DNA of 64,000 nucleotides from an uncultured Bacilli bacterium (GTDB lineage: Bacteria; Bacillota_I; Bacilli_A; RF39; UBA660). A program made the position numbers and the translations under genes. Position 1 is the first letter of the stretch; the number at the start of each line of letters is the position of its first letter. Below are positions 27,790-37,127 of this stretch, piece after piece. The stretch is taken from the NCBI GenBank assembly GCA_947629935.1, contig CANRFQ010000002.1, positions 39,787 to 103,786 on the forward strand, written 5' to 3'. Below the pieces are notes generated by a model. That model was not told where the DNA came from, searched no databases, and saw only the letters and a list, made by a program, of their open reading frames with translations.

Positions 27790-28074
27790 TTAATTTTCAT
27801 ACATAATCTCAATTAAAGATGAGTCTGCTCCTAATTTTTCTACAAATTCATCGCCTAAAACATTTTTCAAATGTTCAAACTTTTTGATAAAAACATCATA
27901 CGGATACAAAAATAAATCTAATGAATTCAAAAATAAATCTTTAAAATAATATACCCCGTTACTATTTAAATAAGCAAAAATTTTAGATATATTTTCTGGA
28001 TTTATTTGTTTTATTAAATCTTCGTCAAAATTTTCTTTCAATATTTTAATATCTATCTCATTTAATCCACTCAT
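27790..28074 (-). CDS. Hypothetical small helical protein, 94 aa
   Basis: Short helical protein with the pattern FAYLNSNGVYYFKDLFLNS, resembling the two-helix units of the preceding repeat protein. Its start overlaps the stop of that gene by 4 nt (ATGA), so it belongs to the same transcript and is translationally coupled. Function unknown. Confidence 0.5.
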   Translation of the reverse strand: MSGLNEIDIKILKENFDEDLIKQINPENISKIFAYLNSNGVYYFKDLFLNSLDLFLYPYDVFIKKFEHLKNVLGDEFVEKLGADSSLIEIMYEN

Positions 28075-29709
28075 TTTTTAATTCCTTTACTCAACATTTT
28101 AATCTTATTTATACTTAGTGGGTATTTAACAATTAATTCATTAATATCAATATTATATTTTTTTCTTAATTTTCCTGGTTGACACCCAAATATTGGATTT
28201 AATTTGCCATTTATTATTAAAGGTATATGTTTTTCATTCAAATATTGTATTAAAGCATAATTTTGTGATGGAGACTTAAGCAAAAATACTGTATTTAAAT
28301 ATCTATCAATCCCATAGTCTTCGGAAATTTGTATTAAAATAGGTAATTTAGAAATCATTGATTTACTTTTTGCTACAATTGATGAGGTTAATATATTTTT
28401 AAATCTTCCATATTTCCAACATTCCATATTTAATAATTGTCGTATCTCTTCTATTTTTGCATGCGCTAATGTTGTTGAGGTAAATAACTCTGGATGTTCT
28501 TTGAACTCGGGACTGTGAATCATCTTTCGTATTTCTTCTATGTTAGTACGCGCTAATGTGGTTGAGGAAAATAACTCTGGATGTTCTTTGAACTCAGGAC
28601 TGTGAATCATTTGTTGTATCTCTTCTAGCATACGCTAATGTTGTTGAGGTAAATAGCTCTGGATGTTCTTTAAACTCAAGACTGTGAATCATCTTTCGTA
28701 CATCTTCTATATGAGTACACGCTAATGTTGTTGAGGTAAATAACTCTGGATATTCTTTAAACTCAGAACTGTGAATCATCTTTCGTATTTCTTCTATGTT
28801 AGATTTTGCTAATGTGGTTGAGGTAAATAACTCTGGATGTTCTTTAAACTCAGAACTGTGAATCATCTGTCGTACATCTTCTATATGAGTACACGCTAAT
28901 GTGGTTGAGGTAAATAACTCTGGATATTCTTTAAACTCAGAACTGTGAATCATCTTTCGTATTTCTTCTATGTTAGATTTTGCTAGTGTATCTGAGGTAA
29001 ATAACTCTGGATGTTCTTTAAACTCAGAACTGTGAATCATCTGTCGTACATCTTCTATGTTAGTACGTGCTAATGTTGTTGAGGTAAATAACTCTGGATG
29101 TTCCTTAAACTCGGAACTGTGAATCATCTCTCGTATCTCTTTTATTTTAGCGTGTGCTAATGTTGTTGAGGTAAATAACTCTGGATGTTCTTTAAACTCG
29201 GGACTGTGAATCACCTGTCGTATTTCTTCTATATTAGTAAATTCCCATCCAATTCCAACGGCAACTGAAAGATTTCCCACCTTATTTGTAAAAGGTATAT
29301 TCAATTTTTCAACATCTATAATTATATTTTTTGACACAGATAATATACTGGTTATTTTATTAATAATATCTTCATTATAATTAAATTTAACATAATTATA
29401 AGTTTCCATTAATTCATTTGGTTCTGTAGATAGAACATGTAAGCAAGATTCAATATTATCAAAAACTACCCCCTGATTGTTTAAAAAAATTACATTTTGT
29501 TGTATGGTATTAACACTTTTACATAAAATGCTTGGACACTTTTCTATATTATTTGGATCAATATGAAGTGTATTAATTAAATAATCTAATGTTTGATCTA
29601 TATTTTGATAATCACCATAATTTAAAATATTATTATTTTTATTAACAAGTTTTTCTGAATTCAATTTATATTTTTCACATAACATTTTTAAAGTATATTT
29701 ATCTATCAT
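28071..29709 (-). pseudogene. mTERF-like helical-repeat protein, split by a frameshift
   Basis: One gene read as two frames. The 5' part (29709 to 28594) encodes an N-terminal domain with mTERF-like helical pairs (IEKCPSILCKSVNTIQQNV, then NIESCLHVLS) followed by seven copies of a 29-residue unit IEEIR-x-MIHSxEFKEHPELFT. The 3' part (28631 to 28071) continues in another frame with two more units, a degenerate tenth, and a C-terminal domain. A 5-nt deletion at about 28626, inside the junction of units 7 and 8, separates them; restoring 5 nt gives about 551 residues. AGGTGGG precedes ATG 29709. Function unknown; could be a phase-variable or recently broken gene. Confidence 0.65.
28455..29232 (-). 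repeat. Nine tandem 87-bp coding repeats (one carrying a 5-bp deletion)
   Basis: Units start at 29232 and repeat every 87 bp; 9 × 87 − 5 = 778 bp, exactly the span. Each unit encodes a 29-residue repeat. Units 3–4 and 5–6 are nearly identical as pairs, a sign of recent 174-bp duplication. A degenerate tenth unit follows at 28454. Confidence 0.85.
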
Positions 29710-29835
29710 TTTAATATCCCACCTGAAGAACATTTATTATATAAATTAATGATTTATATATAACAATAAATTTTTAATGTATATTACCACATATTATTCC
29801 TTTATTGCAACTAGTAGTATAACCACAAAAGCAAA

Positions 29836-29864
29836 AAAAACATTAGTTTTTTACCAATGTTTTT
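29836..29864 (-). terminator. Terminator of uvrC
   Basis: On the minus strand AAAAACATTGGT pairs with ACTAATGTTTTT and continues into a T run just after the uvrC stop. Confidence 0.65.
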
Positions 29865-29867
29865 AAC

Positions 29868-31646
29868 TTATCTGTTTTCATCTTGTTCCTTAAAATATTT
29901 AAGTAAATTAATAGCGGCTTGTTCTGGAATAATTTCCCTAAGTTCTTCTTTAGAAGCCTCTTTTATTTTAGCAACACTCCCATATTTTTTTATAAGTTCT
30001 TTTTTTCTTACTTTTCCTATTCCTTCGATATTATCTAAAACACTAGAAATACTACCTTTACTACGGATTGTCTTATGATAAGTAATAGTATATCTATGTA
30101 CTTCATCTTGAATACGCGTCAAGTAATGAAAAACATTACTAGTAGGATCAAGAGGAATATCATTATAATTTAAACTATCAATTAATTCATTAGTTCGGTG
30201 TTTATCATTTTTCTTTAACCCACAAACGCGAATATTAAGTTTTAATGCATTTAAAATATCTAAGCAAGCATTAATTTGATTAATTCCCCCATCAACTATA
30301 ATTAAATCAGGAAGTTCGCTTTTATTTATTAAAGCTTTGTAGTATCTTCGATAAATAACTTCTTGCATAGTATGATAATCATCATTTTTTTCTGTACTTA
30401 TTTTATATTTCCGATATTCATTTTTAGCCGGTTTACCATTTTTAAAGACAACCATTCCACTTACGGAAAAAGAGCCAAAAAGATTTGAGTTATCAAAAGC
30501 ATCAATGCGATCTAGCTTATCTAACATTAAAATTTTTTTTAATTCTTCATTAGCACCATATGTTCTTTTCTCATCGCGAATGATAGTTTCAAATTTATTT
30601 TCTAAAGCTATTTTTGCATTAGTTTTTACCATATCTAAAAGTTTCTTTTTAATTCCTTTTACACTAGTTACTACTTTAGCATTAAGTAAATCACTTAAAA
30701 TTTCAATATCTAAATTATTAGCTACAATTATTTCTTTAGGTATTTCATGTTTTTGATAATAAGTAGCAATATATGTTTCTACTGTATCTACTTCTTCGGT
30801 AATTAAAGGAAAAATTTCACTATGATGACCTATTAACTTACCATTTCTTAAGAAAAATATTTGCATACTAATATAACCTTTATCAAAATAATAATTAATA
30901 ATATCTCGATTAATAAAATCATGCAGTTCAACTTTTTGTTTATCAATTACAACACTTAAATAATCTAATTCTTTTTTTAATTCTAGCGCCTTTTCATAAT
31001 TTAACTTTTCACTATAAAACGCAATTTTCTCTTTTATTTTATCTTTTAATATATTATCATTTCCTCGTAAAAATGACAGAATTTCTTGTTCCATTTTGGC
31101 TAACTTTTCCGAATCAACCTTTTTGACGCAATATCCTAAACACTCCTCTATATGATAGTATAAACAAAGTTCTTTAGGGTTACCTTCACATTTTTTTAAA
31201 GGATATAAACGATTTAATAAATTAACTATTCTCCGCGCGGCATAGGCATTAGGATATGGTCCAAATAGCATTTTTTTATCTTTCTTTTTTAAATTATGAT
31301 AACGGACAATTTTAAGGCGCGGATAGGGTTTAGATATATATTCAATATAGGGATAAGTTTTATCATCTTTTAGTAAAATATTATATTTAGGATCGTGAAG
31401 TTTAATTAAATTTAATTCTAAGACAAAAGCTTCAACTTCACTAGTTGTTACAATATATTCAAAATCAGCTATTTCCGAAACTAAAATGGCAGTTTTACCC
31501 GTAACTCTTCCGGTAAAATAAGAACTTAAACGATTTTTTAAATCTTTAGCCTTACCAACGTATATAATAATGCCCTCTTTATTTTTCATTTGGTAAGAAC
31601 CAGGTAAATGCGGCACGAGTTTAAGTTTATCTTTTATCTTATCCAT
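29868..31646 (-). CDS. uvrC: UvrABC nuclease subunit C
   Basis: 592 residues. It makes both incisions in nucleotide excision repair with UvrA and UvrB. Seen: the GIY-YIG nuclease domain (PGSYQMKN, IIYVGKAKDLKNRLSSYF) at 14–55, a UVR UvrB-binding helix (FYSEKLNYEKALELKKEL) near 200, the RNase H-like second nuclease (RIDAFDNSNLFGSFSVSGMV, LIIVDGG), and C-terminal helix-hairpin-helices (LDNIEGIGKVRKKELIKKYG). AAGGAGGAAAA precedes ATG 31646. Confidence 0.95.
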   Translation of the reverse strand: MDKIKDKLKLVPHLPGSYQMKNKEGIIIYVGKAKDLKNRLSSYFTGRVTGKTAILVSEIADFEYIVTTSEVEAFVLELNLIKLHDPKYNILLKDDKTYPYIEYISKPYPRLKIVRYHNLKKKDKKMLFGPYPNAYAARRIVNLLNRLYPLKKCEGNPKELCLYYHIEECLGYCVKKVDSEKLAKMEQEILSFLRGNDNILKDKIKEKIAFYSEKLNYEKALELKKELDYLSVVIDKQKVELHDFINRDIINYYFDKGYISMQIFFLRNGKLIGHHSEIFPLITEEVDTVETYIATYYQKHEIPKEIIVANNLDIEILSDLLNAKVVTSVKGIKKKLLDMVKTNAKIALENKFETIIRDEKRTYGANEELKKILMLDKLDRIDAFDNSNLFGSFSVSGMVVFKNGKPAKNEYRKYKISTEKNDDYHTMQEVIYRRYYKALINKSELPDLIIVDGGINQINACLDILNALKLNIRVCGLKKNDKHRTNELIDSLNYNDIPLDPTSNVFHYLTRIQDEVHRYTITYHKTIRSKGSISSVLDNIEGIGKVRKKELIKKYGSVAKIKEASKEELREIIPEQAAINLLKYFKEQDENR

Positions 31647-31675
31647 ATATTTTTCCTCCTTTTTTATTGTATCAC

Positions 31676-31709
31676 AAAAAAAAGACTTATTATTTAGTTA
31701 AAAGTCTTT
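31676..31709 (-). terminator. Terminator after the 160-aa hypothetical gene
   Basis: AAAGACTTT and AAGTCTTT form a stem overlapping the stop codon region, followed on the minus strand by eight T. Confidence 0.55.
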
Positions 31710-32172
31710 CTAAAGGATTTTGTTCTTTTTGGGGATAGTTCATATTAAATTTTTTTAAGGTTTGGTTAATTAAATAACATCGATTAACATCGATTAACAA
31801 ATCCACAATCCAGTCTACTTTTTTTCCAAAATCATTTAATTTTGTAAATTGCTCATAAGTATCATCAGTAATATATTTTTTAAAACTATAATTACTATAA
31901 TATAAGTAATTTATAAATATATAAGTCGCTGAGGCTTCGTTAATATTTTCTGCATATCGCAATTTATTACAACTATCAAAATATTTAGCTACCTCTTCAT
32001 AGATACCAGAACTAGAAATTTTCTGATCAATAAAATCATATTGATTCATGCCAATTTCCCTAACATATACTAAATGGGGATATAAATCAGCTAATGCTTT
32101 TTTCATTGATCTATCTTTTTTATTAAAATGTTTTAGAACTATATCTAAAATGTTTAGATTTTTATCAGCCAT
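31690..32172 (-). CDS. Hypothetical protein, 160 aa
   Basis: Not recognised. Helical, with a Tyr-rich central block (ATYIFINYLYYSNYSFKKY) and no signal peptide. Its start overlaps the stop of the upstream gene by one base (TAATG), so the two hypothetical genes 31690–32594 form a coupled pair between yigZ-like and uvrC. Confidence 0.5.
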   Translation of the reverse strand: MADKNLNILDIVLKHFNKKDRSMKKALADLYPHLVYVREIGMNQYDFIDQKISSSGIYEEVAKYFDSCNKLRYAENINEASATYIFINYLYYSNYSFKKYITDDTYEQFTKLNDFGKKVDWIVDLLIDVNRCYLINQTLKKFNMNYPQKEQNPLERLLTK

Positions 32173-32594
32173 TATTTATCCACCTTTGCTAAATAAGCTT
32201 TGACAATATTTTCATTTTGTAAGGCTTCTCGTTGTTCTTGTAAAATTTCATCAAATACTTGATTAATGATTTTTCTTCTTTCAATATCACCCAAAATAGC
32301 TATGCGCGCTGATGTACTGGGATTTTCATAATGCTTAGAAGTCACAATTGGAAATAATAATTTGGCAAAATTAGGAGTGTTTAAAAGAGCTAAAATTATA
32401 TCTTCATTCATAATGGTATTAATATTACCTTTTATACCAAATGGATTTGTATTATATATTTTTAGTTCATTTAACATATTATCTGAAGCTTCTAAATTTT
32501 CTGAATATACTATTTTTAAATCCTTTAAATTTTTATGTATTTCTTCTATCAAACCTCGATAAACTTTTAAATATATTTTATTATAGTTTTTCAT
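32172..32594 (-). CDS. Hypothetical protein, 140 aa
   Basis: Not recognised. A soluble, mostly helical protein with a segment NPSTSARIAILGDIERRK that might be a loop for nucleotide or partner binding, though it is not a P-loop. The frame opens at 32621, but ATG 32594 follows GGAGG by 4 nt and is preferred. Coupled to the next gene. Confidence 0.5.
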   Translation of the reverse strand: MKNYNKIYLKVYRGLIEEIHKNLKDLKIVYSENLEASDNMLNELKIYNTNPFGIKGNINTIMNEDIILALLNTPNFAKLLFPIVTSKHYENPSTSARIAILGDIERRKIINQVFDEILQEQREALQNENIVKAYLAKVDK

Positions 32595-32686
32595 ATTTCC
32601 TCCATTAGTGCTTAATATCATAACACATATATTTTACTTTAACAAGTTGTTTTTTTAAGGTATAATTTTCTTGAGTTGAGGTAATT

Positions 32687-33046
32687 ATGAAAATATTAAA
32701 TCAAATTGAATTAGTTGTTAAAAAATCAAAGTTTGTTAGTATTATGTATGAGGTTAATGATGAAGAGGAAATTAAAGATATTATCACTATCTTAAAAAAA
32801 GAACATAAAAAAGCTCGTCATATTCCGTATGCATATAAAATTGACATGCATGTAAAAAAAAGTGATGATAAAGAGCCTGCAAATACTGCCGGAAGTCCTA
32901 TTTTAAACATAATTGAAAAGAAAAAATTAAATCATGCATTAATTGTCGTAATCCGTTATTTTGGGGGAATAAAATTAGGAGCTGGCGGTTTAATAAGAGC
33001 CTATGGAGAAGCAGCCAATATGGTAAGTAATTTGAACGAGGAATAA
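32687..33046 (+). CDS. YigZ/IMPACT-family protein (UPF0029 N-terminal domain only)
   Basis: 119 residues. The diagnostic RYFGGIKLGAGGLIRAYGEAA block and the preceding KKARHIPYAYKI and DDKEPANTAGSPIL segments place it in the IMPACT/YigZ family. Bacterial YigZ normally has about 200 residues with a second DUF1949 domain; here only the first domain is present, and the protein ends naturally with a TAA. Function in bacteria is unclear; a role in translation or nucleotide handling has been proposed for the family. TTGAGGTAA precedes ATG 32687. Confidence 0.8.
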   Translation: MKILNQIELVVKKSKFVSIMYEVNDEEEIKDIITILKKEHKKARHIPYAYKIDMHVKKSDDKEPANTAGSPILNIIEKKKLNHALIVVIRYFGGIKLGAGGLIRAYGEAANMVSNLNEE

Positions 33047-33052
33047 AGTTTT

Positions 33053-34210
33053 TTATAAAGCTTCTATTTCCCGTTTATTTTTTAATGTTTTATTTTCAAT
33101 TGCTACCCTTTGAACAACAAAAAGCATAAATAAGACATTTAAGTTAAAGCTTCCTCCATATGATAATAGTGGTAAAGGAACACCAGTTAAGGGAATTAAT
33201 GCTAAAATACCCAATAAATTAATTAAGATATGTAATAAAAGGAATAAGAAAGTTCCATAACAGAGAATAGAACCTCGTAATGTTTCCGCTTCTTTACTTA
33301 TTTTTAAAATTCGATATAACATATAAGCATAGCCTAATATAATTATAATCGAAACAATTAATCCTAGTTCCTCAATGATAATTGCAAAAATAAAATCCGT
33401 ATGGGCTTCTGGTAAATATAAATATTTTTGCGTAGAATTACCTAACCCAACTCCAGTTAATCCTCCATTATGAATAGCTATAAAGCCATTACATACTTGG
33501 TAACCAGTTTCTTCCATATATCTAGTGCAAGGTTCTTTGAATTGTAAGCGAGATAATTGATAATCACTCAGTAAATTATTACCAAAATACATTACAGCAA
33601 TACCAGCGATGATTGCCCCTATTCCTAAAACTTTAACAAAGAGGGCTTTATTATTGCGTCGCATTGGAATACCAAAAAATATAAAGAAAACTATTCCCCC
33701 AACTATTAAAGCTCCTCCTAAATCGGGTTGCAATAATATTAAAGCAAAAATTACTACACAAATAGATAGCGGTTTGATAAAAGCTAAGGGCTTTGTCTGT
33801 TTCTTTTTAATTTGCGTATTAAAGAAAACTGCCAAATATATAATAACGACACTTTTAGCAAATTCAGTGGGCTGAATATTAATTGGTCCTAATTTATACC
33901 AACTTTGCGCGCCATTAGAAATTTGCCCATACATTCTTAAGCCAATTAAACTAGCAATAATTCCTATTAAAAGTAAAGGAACAAAAACTTTATATTTACT
34001 AGTCGGCATTCTTAAAATAAAAACAAAGCCTATGAAAAAGCCAGCGAAAATAAATAGAGCTTGCCTAATAAAAAAATAGGATGAATTTTGATTATAACGA
34101 ACAACAGCCGAAATCGATGAAGCCGAAAAAATCATAATTAATCCAAGAATAGAATATAAAATAGTCATAATAAGTAGGGGTTTATCAAGTTTTGCAAATA
34201 ACTTTTTCAT
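33053..34210 (-). CDS. ftsW: SEDS-family cell-wall polymerase, FtsW type
   Basis: 385 residues with about ten membrane segments. Seen: an N-terminal IMIFSASS motif, IQPTEFAKSVVII, a large extracellular loop with GLTGVGLGNS, LPEAHTDFIFAIIIEELGL and the final PLLSYGGS. These are SEDS signatures; the HTDFIFAIIxEELG form favours FtsW (septal peptidoglycan polymerase) over RodA. AGGTGAGAAT precedes ATG 34210, which is preferred to 34228. The partner PBP is not in the window. Confidence 0.85.
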   Translation of the reverse strand: MKKLFAKLDKPLLIMTILYSILGLIMIFSASSISAVVRYNQNSSYFFIRQALFIFAGFFIGFVFILRMPTSKYKVFVPLLLIGIIASLIGLRMYGQISNGAQSWYKLGPINIQPTEFAKSVVIIYLAVFFNTQIKKKQTKPLAFIKPLSICVVIFALILLQPDLGGALIVGGIVFFIFFGIPMRRNNKALFVKVLGIGAIIAGIAVMYFGNNLLSDYQLSRLQFKEPCTRYMEETGYQVCNGFIAIHNGGLTGVGLGNSTQKYLYLPEAHTDFIFAIIIEELGLIVSIIIILGYAYMLYRILKISKEAETLRGSILCYGTFLFLLLHILINLLGILALIPLTGVPLPLLSYGGSFNLNVLFMLFVVQRVAIENKTLKNKREIEAL

Positions 34211-34341
34211 ATTCTCACCTATTATCATGATACCATATTTCCGAAAACGATTAAACTAATTTTCAAAAATTAGGATTTTTTAATGTCAAAAAGAGAAAAG
34301 TATTAATACATTATAATAGATACATTAAAGGAGGTATATAT

Positions 34342-34512
34342 ATGTATTACTATGGAAATAACGGCTACTACGGTGGCGGTTATGGTGCACCATGTGGCGG
34401 CGGATATGCTGGATATACTTCAGGTTACGGTATAGGTGCAGCTATCTGGATTGTTTTATTTATTCTTCTAGTTATAATCATCGGTGCTGGATGGTGGAAT
34501 AACAATAATTAA
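34342..34512 (+). CDS. YjcZ-like Gly/Tyr-rich transmembrane micro-protein, 56 aa
   Basis: An N-terminal half rich in Gly, Tyr and Asn (GYYGGGYGAP, then GGGYAGYTSGYG) leads into one membrane helix (IWIVLFILLVIIIGAGWW) and an Asn tail. This is the YjcZ/tiny-TM layout of Bacilli, where members are often spore-associated. AAAGGAGG lies 8 bp before ATG 34342, TATAAT lies at about 34313, and a terminator follows, so it is a complete unit too short for routine ORF calls. Confidence 0.7.
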   Translation: MYYYGNNGYYGGGYGAPCGGGYAGYTSGYGIGAAIWIVLFILLVIIIGAGWWNNNN

Positions 34513-34520
34513 TAACAATA

Positions 34521-34545
34521 AAAGGGCTTTTTGAAAGTCCTTTTT
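34521..34545. terminator. Bidirectional terminator between yjcZ-like and NlpC/P60 genes
   Basis: AAAGGGCTTT pairs with AAAGTCCTTT (one G·T) across a TTG loop, with T tracts outside. Confidence 0.75.
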
Positions 34546-35521
34546 ATGATGGCTTAGTTACTCTAATTATTTTACCCGGTCTAGAATCACTTTTAGCAAA
34601 ATTATTTTTGGCAACTGGACCTCCATCGGAATTGCGCCAGTTATTTGCACTACCACAATCATAAGCCATAACTGTCCCATCTGCCTCAACCGAAGCAATG
34701 ATATTCATATGGCCATTATTATCCCCACTATCGCGAACTAATATATCGCCCGGTTGTAATTGCGATGTAACATCTTCGTTTGCTCCAAACGAAATTTCTT
34801 GCCAACCATAAGTTTCTTGCCAATTAGTATTAACAAATTGTTGGGTAATATGCTGATAGCCTTGGAAATCATCATAGCCAAATTCGTAAAGAACCCAACT
34901 AACAAAAGAGCTGCAATCAATAGTAGATCCATTTGGCGGTATACTTGTTCCTCCATAAGAATAACTACCATTTACAACTTGTTGCCACAAACTGGCCGCT
35001 AATGAAAGAATATCACCATTAGCATAATTATAAGCTCCACTACCATTATTTTCATCGTAATTGTTATATTCATCATATGTTTGAATAATATCGCCAGTTT
35101 GATCATCAAAATGTTGATTATATCGTTCCGCATTAAAACTACCCGCAAAATTGTTTCCTTGGCTTTCATATTTTAATAAATTTTGTTGTGTTAGACCTTT
35201 TAATTGCGTAATATACTCTTTATTTGCATTTTTTAAGCAATCATTTAATCCGACCAATACTCCTCCAAAATTAGTAACTACAGAAAAAATCAGATTGATT
35301 AAAGTCGGCAACATAAAAATCATAAAAGCACTTATTACACGAAAAGCAAAAGATTTTGTCTTTTCTCCCATAGAAGCTTTTTCAGGATTTACTACAGTTT
35401 GAAAATAATCATAAGCTCCAAAACCTATTAGAAGCACCGGTATAATTATTCTTAGGACCGTTATAAAAAATGATATAATTCGTACTCCCTCTAAAAAATG
35501 ATAATCATTACAAAAAGTCAT
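34544..35521 (-). CDS. Membrane-anchored NlpC/P60-like endopeptidase
   Basis: 325 residues. Two or three membrane helices in the first 100 residues (RIIIPVLLIGFGAYDYF; SAFMIFMLPTLINLIFSVV) separated by a short basic loop, then an acidic Asn/Tyr-rich linker to about 165, and a C-terminal domain with SYSYGG, IDCSSFVSWVLYEFGY (catalytic Cys) and GHMNIIASV (catalytic His). This is the NlpC/P60 Cys–His arrangement for cutting peptide stems of peptidoglycan. The N-terminal helices resemble TrbC/VirB2-type small membrane proteins. AGGTGATATT precedes ATG 35521. Substrate and orientation are inferred. Confidence 0.7.
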   Translation of the reverse strand: MTFCNDYHFLEGVRIISFFITVLRIIIPVLLIGFGAYDYFQTVVNPEKASMGEKTKSFAFRVISAFMIFMLPTLINLIFSVVTNFGGVLVGLNDCLKNANKEYITQLKGLTQQNLLKYESQGNNFAGSFNAERYNQHFDDQTGDIIQTYDEYNNYDENNGSGAYNYANGDILSLAASLWQQVVNGSYSYGGTSIPPNGSTIDCSSFVSWVLYEFGYDDFQGYQHITQQFVNTNWQETYGWQEISFGANEDVTSQLQPGDILVRDSGDNNGHMNIIASVEADGTVMAYDCGSANNWRNSDGGPVAKNNFAKSDSRPGKIIRVTKPS

Positions 35522-35633
35522 TAATATCACCTACTATATAAAAATATTATCTTATAATAAGAAAAAAAGCAATATGTCTTATTTGCTTTATTTTCAGATT
35601 TTTGTTAAAATATTGGCGTGGTTGGTGATATTA

Positions 35634-36185
35634 ATGCAATTACCGAAAATAAAAATATTTGATGAAAAAAATAAAATATTAAGACAAAAAAGTTCGGAAG
35701 TTTCTTTTCCTTTAACAGATAAACAAAAACAAGATATTAAAGATATGATTACCTATTTGACCATGTCGCAAATAGATGAAGAAAGAGAAAAATACGATTT
35801 AAGAGCGGGCATGGGTTTGGCCTATGTTCAAATCGGTATTCCCAAAAGGATATTTGTTATTGTCGAAGAATTAGAAGATGGTAGTTTTAAAAACTATGTT
35901 GTTATTAATCCCAAAATTATCAGTCAAAGTGAAGAATTAATATATGTCGGTGAAGGTGAAGGATGTTTAAGTGTCAATCGTGAAGTAGAAGGCATTGTGC
36001 CAAGATGTGCCCGAATTACTGTACAAGCTTTTGATGAAAATGGCCAAGAATATCAAATTAGAGTAAGAGAAGATATAGCCGTGGCTTTTCAACATGAAAT
36101 TGACCACTTAAATGGAATCTTATTTACGGATCGCATCGATAAAAACAATCCTTATAAAAATATCGATAAAATGCGCGAAATATAA
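35634..36185 (+). CDS. def: Peptide deformylase
   Basis: 183 residues. It removes the formyl group from nascent proteins. All three motifs are present: GMGLAYVQIG (motif 1, GxGLAxxQ), EGCLSV (motif 2, metal-binding Cys) and QHEIDHLNG (HExxH, metal-binding His pair). The frame opens at 35574, but ATG 35634 follows TTGGTGATA and removes a hydrophobic extension not expected in Def. It is longer than the 165-residue minimum, as in Gram-positive type 2 enzymes. Confidence 0.93.
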   Translation: MQLPKIKIFDEKNKILRQKSSEVSFPLTDKQKQDIKDMITYLTMSQIDEEREKYDLRAGMGLAYVQIGIPKRIFVIVEELEDGSFKNYVVINPKIISQSEELIYVGEGEGCLSVNREVEGIVPRCARITVQAFDENGQEYQIRVREDIAVAFQHEIDHLNGILFTDRIDKNNPYKNIDKMREI

Positions 36186-36217
36186 AAATATACCATTATA
36201 TAAAGGTATATTTTTTT
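36184..36217. terminator. Bidirectional terminator between def and the 36216 gene
   Basis: AAAAATATACC pairs with GGTATATTTTT, with a T run on the + strand and A run on the other side. Confidence 0.7.
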
Positions 36218-37094
36218 AAAGTTTTTCGACTTTATCAAAATAATAATAATTGTTACTGTGTAATTTAAAAGTAAATTTAAAGCTATCTAATTTATTTAAT
36301 ATATTAGTAATTTCATAAGAATTATCAGTTAAAATATTATGTTTTTCTAAATAACTTTCAGAACTACTACTTTTATAAATATATTTAATAACATTATCAG
36401 CATCAATGACTTCATATTTTATATACGCTATTTTTAAAGTAAATTCTACTACTTCTCCTTTTTTTTGCGCATTTATTACTTTAGTATCAATATAATCTTC
36501 CGGAAAATTTGCACAGCTAATTGGATCATTCATATAAACATTACGCGTTTCATCAAATTTGAATCCCGAAAAACCACAATATGATTTATCAGCATCGATT
36601 AAATTAGTATCTTTATAAGTTGTATTTGGACCAAAAAAATCATTTATGCCCTCTTGAATTTCTTTTTTTGCTAAAATTATGACATTAAGTTTATTACCAT
36701 CAGGAGCCTCGGCTTCATAAGTGGCATTGATAAAATCACTGTTAAAATTTTCATTTTGTGTAATACCAATAGCAATTTTTACATCATCAGAAATACTATT
36801 TAAATCTAAATAATCATTTTGATAAAAATAGCCATAATAACTGCCCGCTTTTATAGAATCAAAGCCAGATACTTTATTAGTTAATTCTTTAATTAAATCA
36901 TCATTCACATCCAAATCTTCATAAGTTGCTTCTGGCTCTGGGACCGCTTCTTTTTTAGTTTCTTTTAATTTAACTTTGGTCACATTTTTTACTCGATAAA
37001 CTTTTTTGGCATAAATTAGGGCAACAAAAAGAGAAAGCAATAACAATATTAATATAACATAATATTTAATTGTCATTATTTTCTCTTTTTTCAT
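36216..37094 (-). CDS. Hypothetical membrane-anchored extracellular protein, 292 aa
   Basis: A basic start (MKKEKIMTIKYY) followed by one hydrophobic helix at 13–30 and a Pro/Glu linker, then about 240 residues of mixed alpha/beta sequence predicted outside the cell. Two cysteines (DKSYCGFSG, DPISCANFP) could form a disulfide. No enzyme motif is seen. It lies downstream of smc, in the place of ftsY in many Firmicutes, but does not resemble it. ATG 37094 is preferred to 37106 because of the AGGTGGGGG site. Confidence 0.6.
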   Translation of the reverse strand: MKKEKIMTIKYYVILILLLLSLFVALIYAKKVYRVKNVTKVKLKETKKEAVPEPEATYEDLDVNDDLIKELTNKVSGFDSIKAGSYYGYFYQNDYLDLNSISDDVKIAIGITQNENFNSDFINATYEAEAPDGNKLNVIILAKKEIQEGINDFFGPNTTYKDTNLIDADKSYCGFSGFKFDETRNVYMNDPISCANFPEDYIDTKVINAQKKGEVVEFTLKIAYIKYEVIDADNVIKYIYKSSSSESYLEKHNILTDNSYEITNILNKLDSFKFTFKLHSNNYYYFDKVEKL

Positions 37095-37127
37095 TATATC
37101 CCCCACCTAACTTTTCTTCTTATTATA

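Noticed and set aside
28455..29232. CRISPR-like regular repeats
   Set aside because: Units are contiguous, 87 bp, in frame and code for protein, with no spacers.
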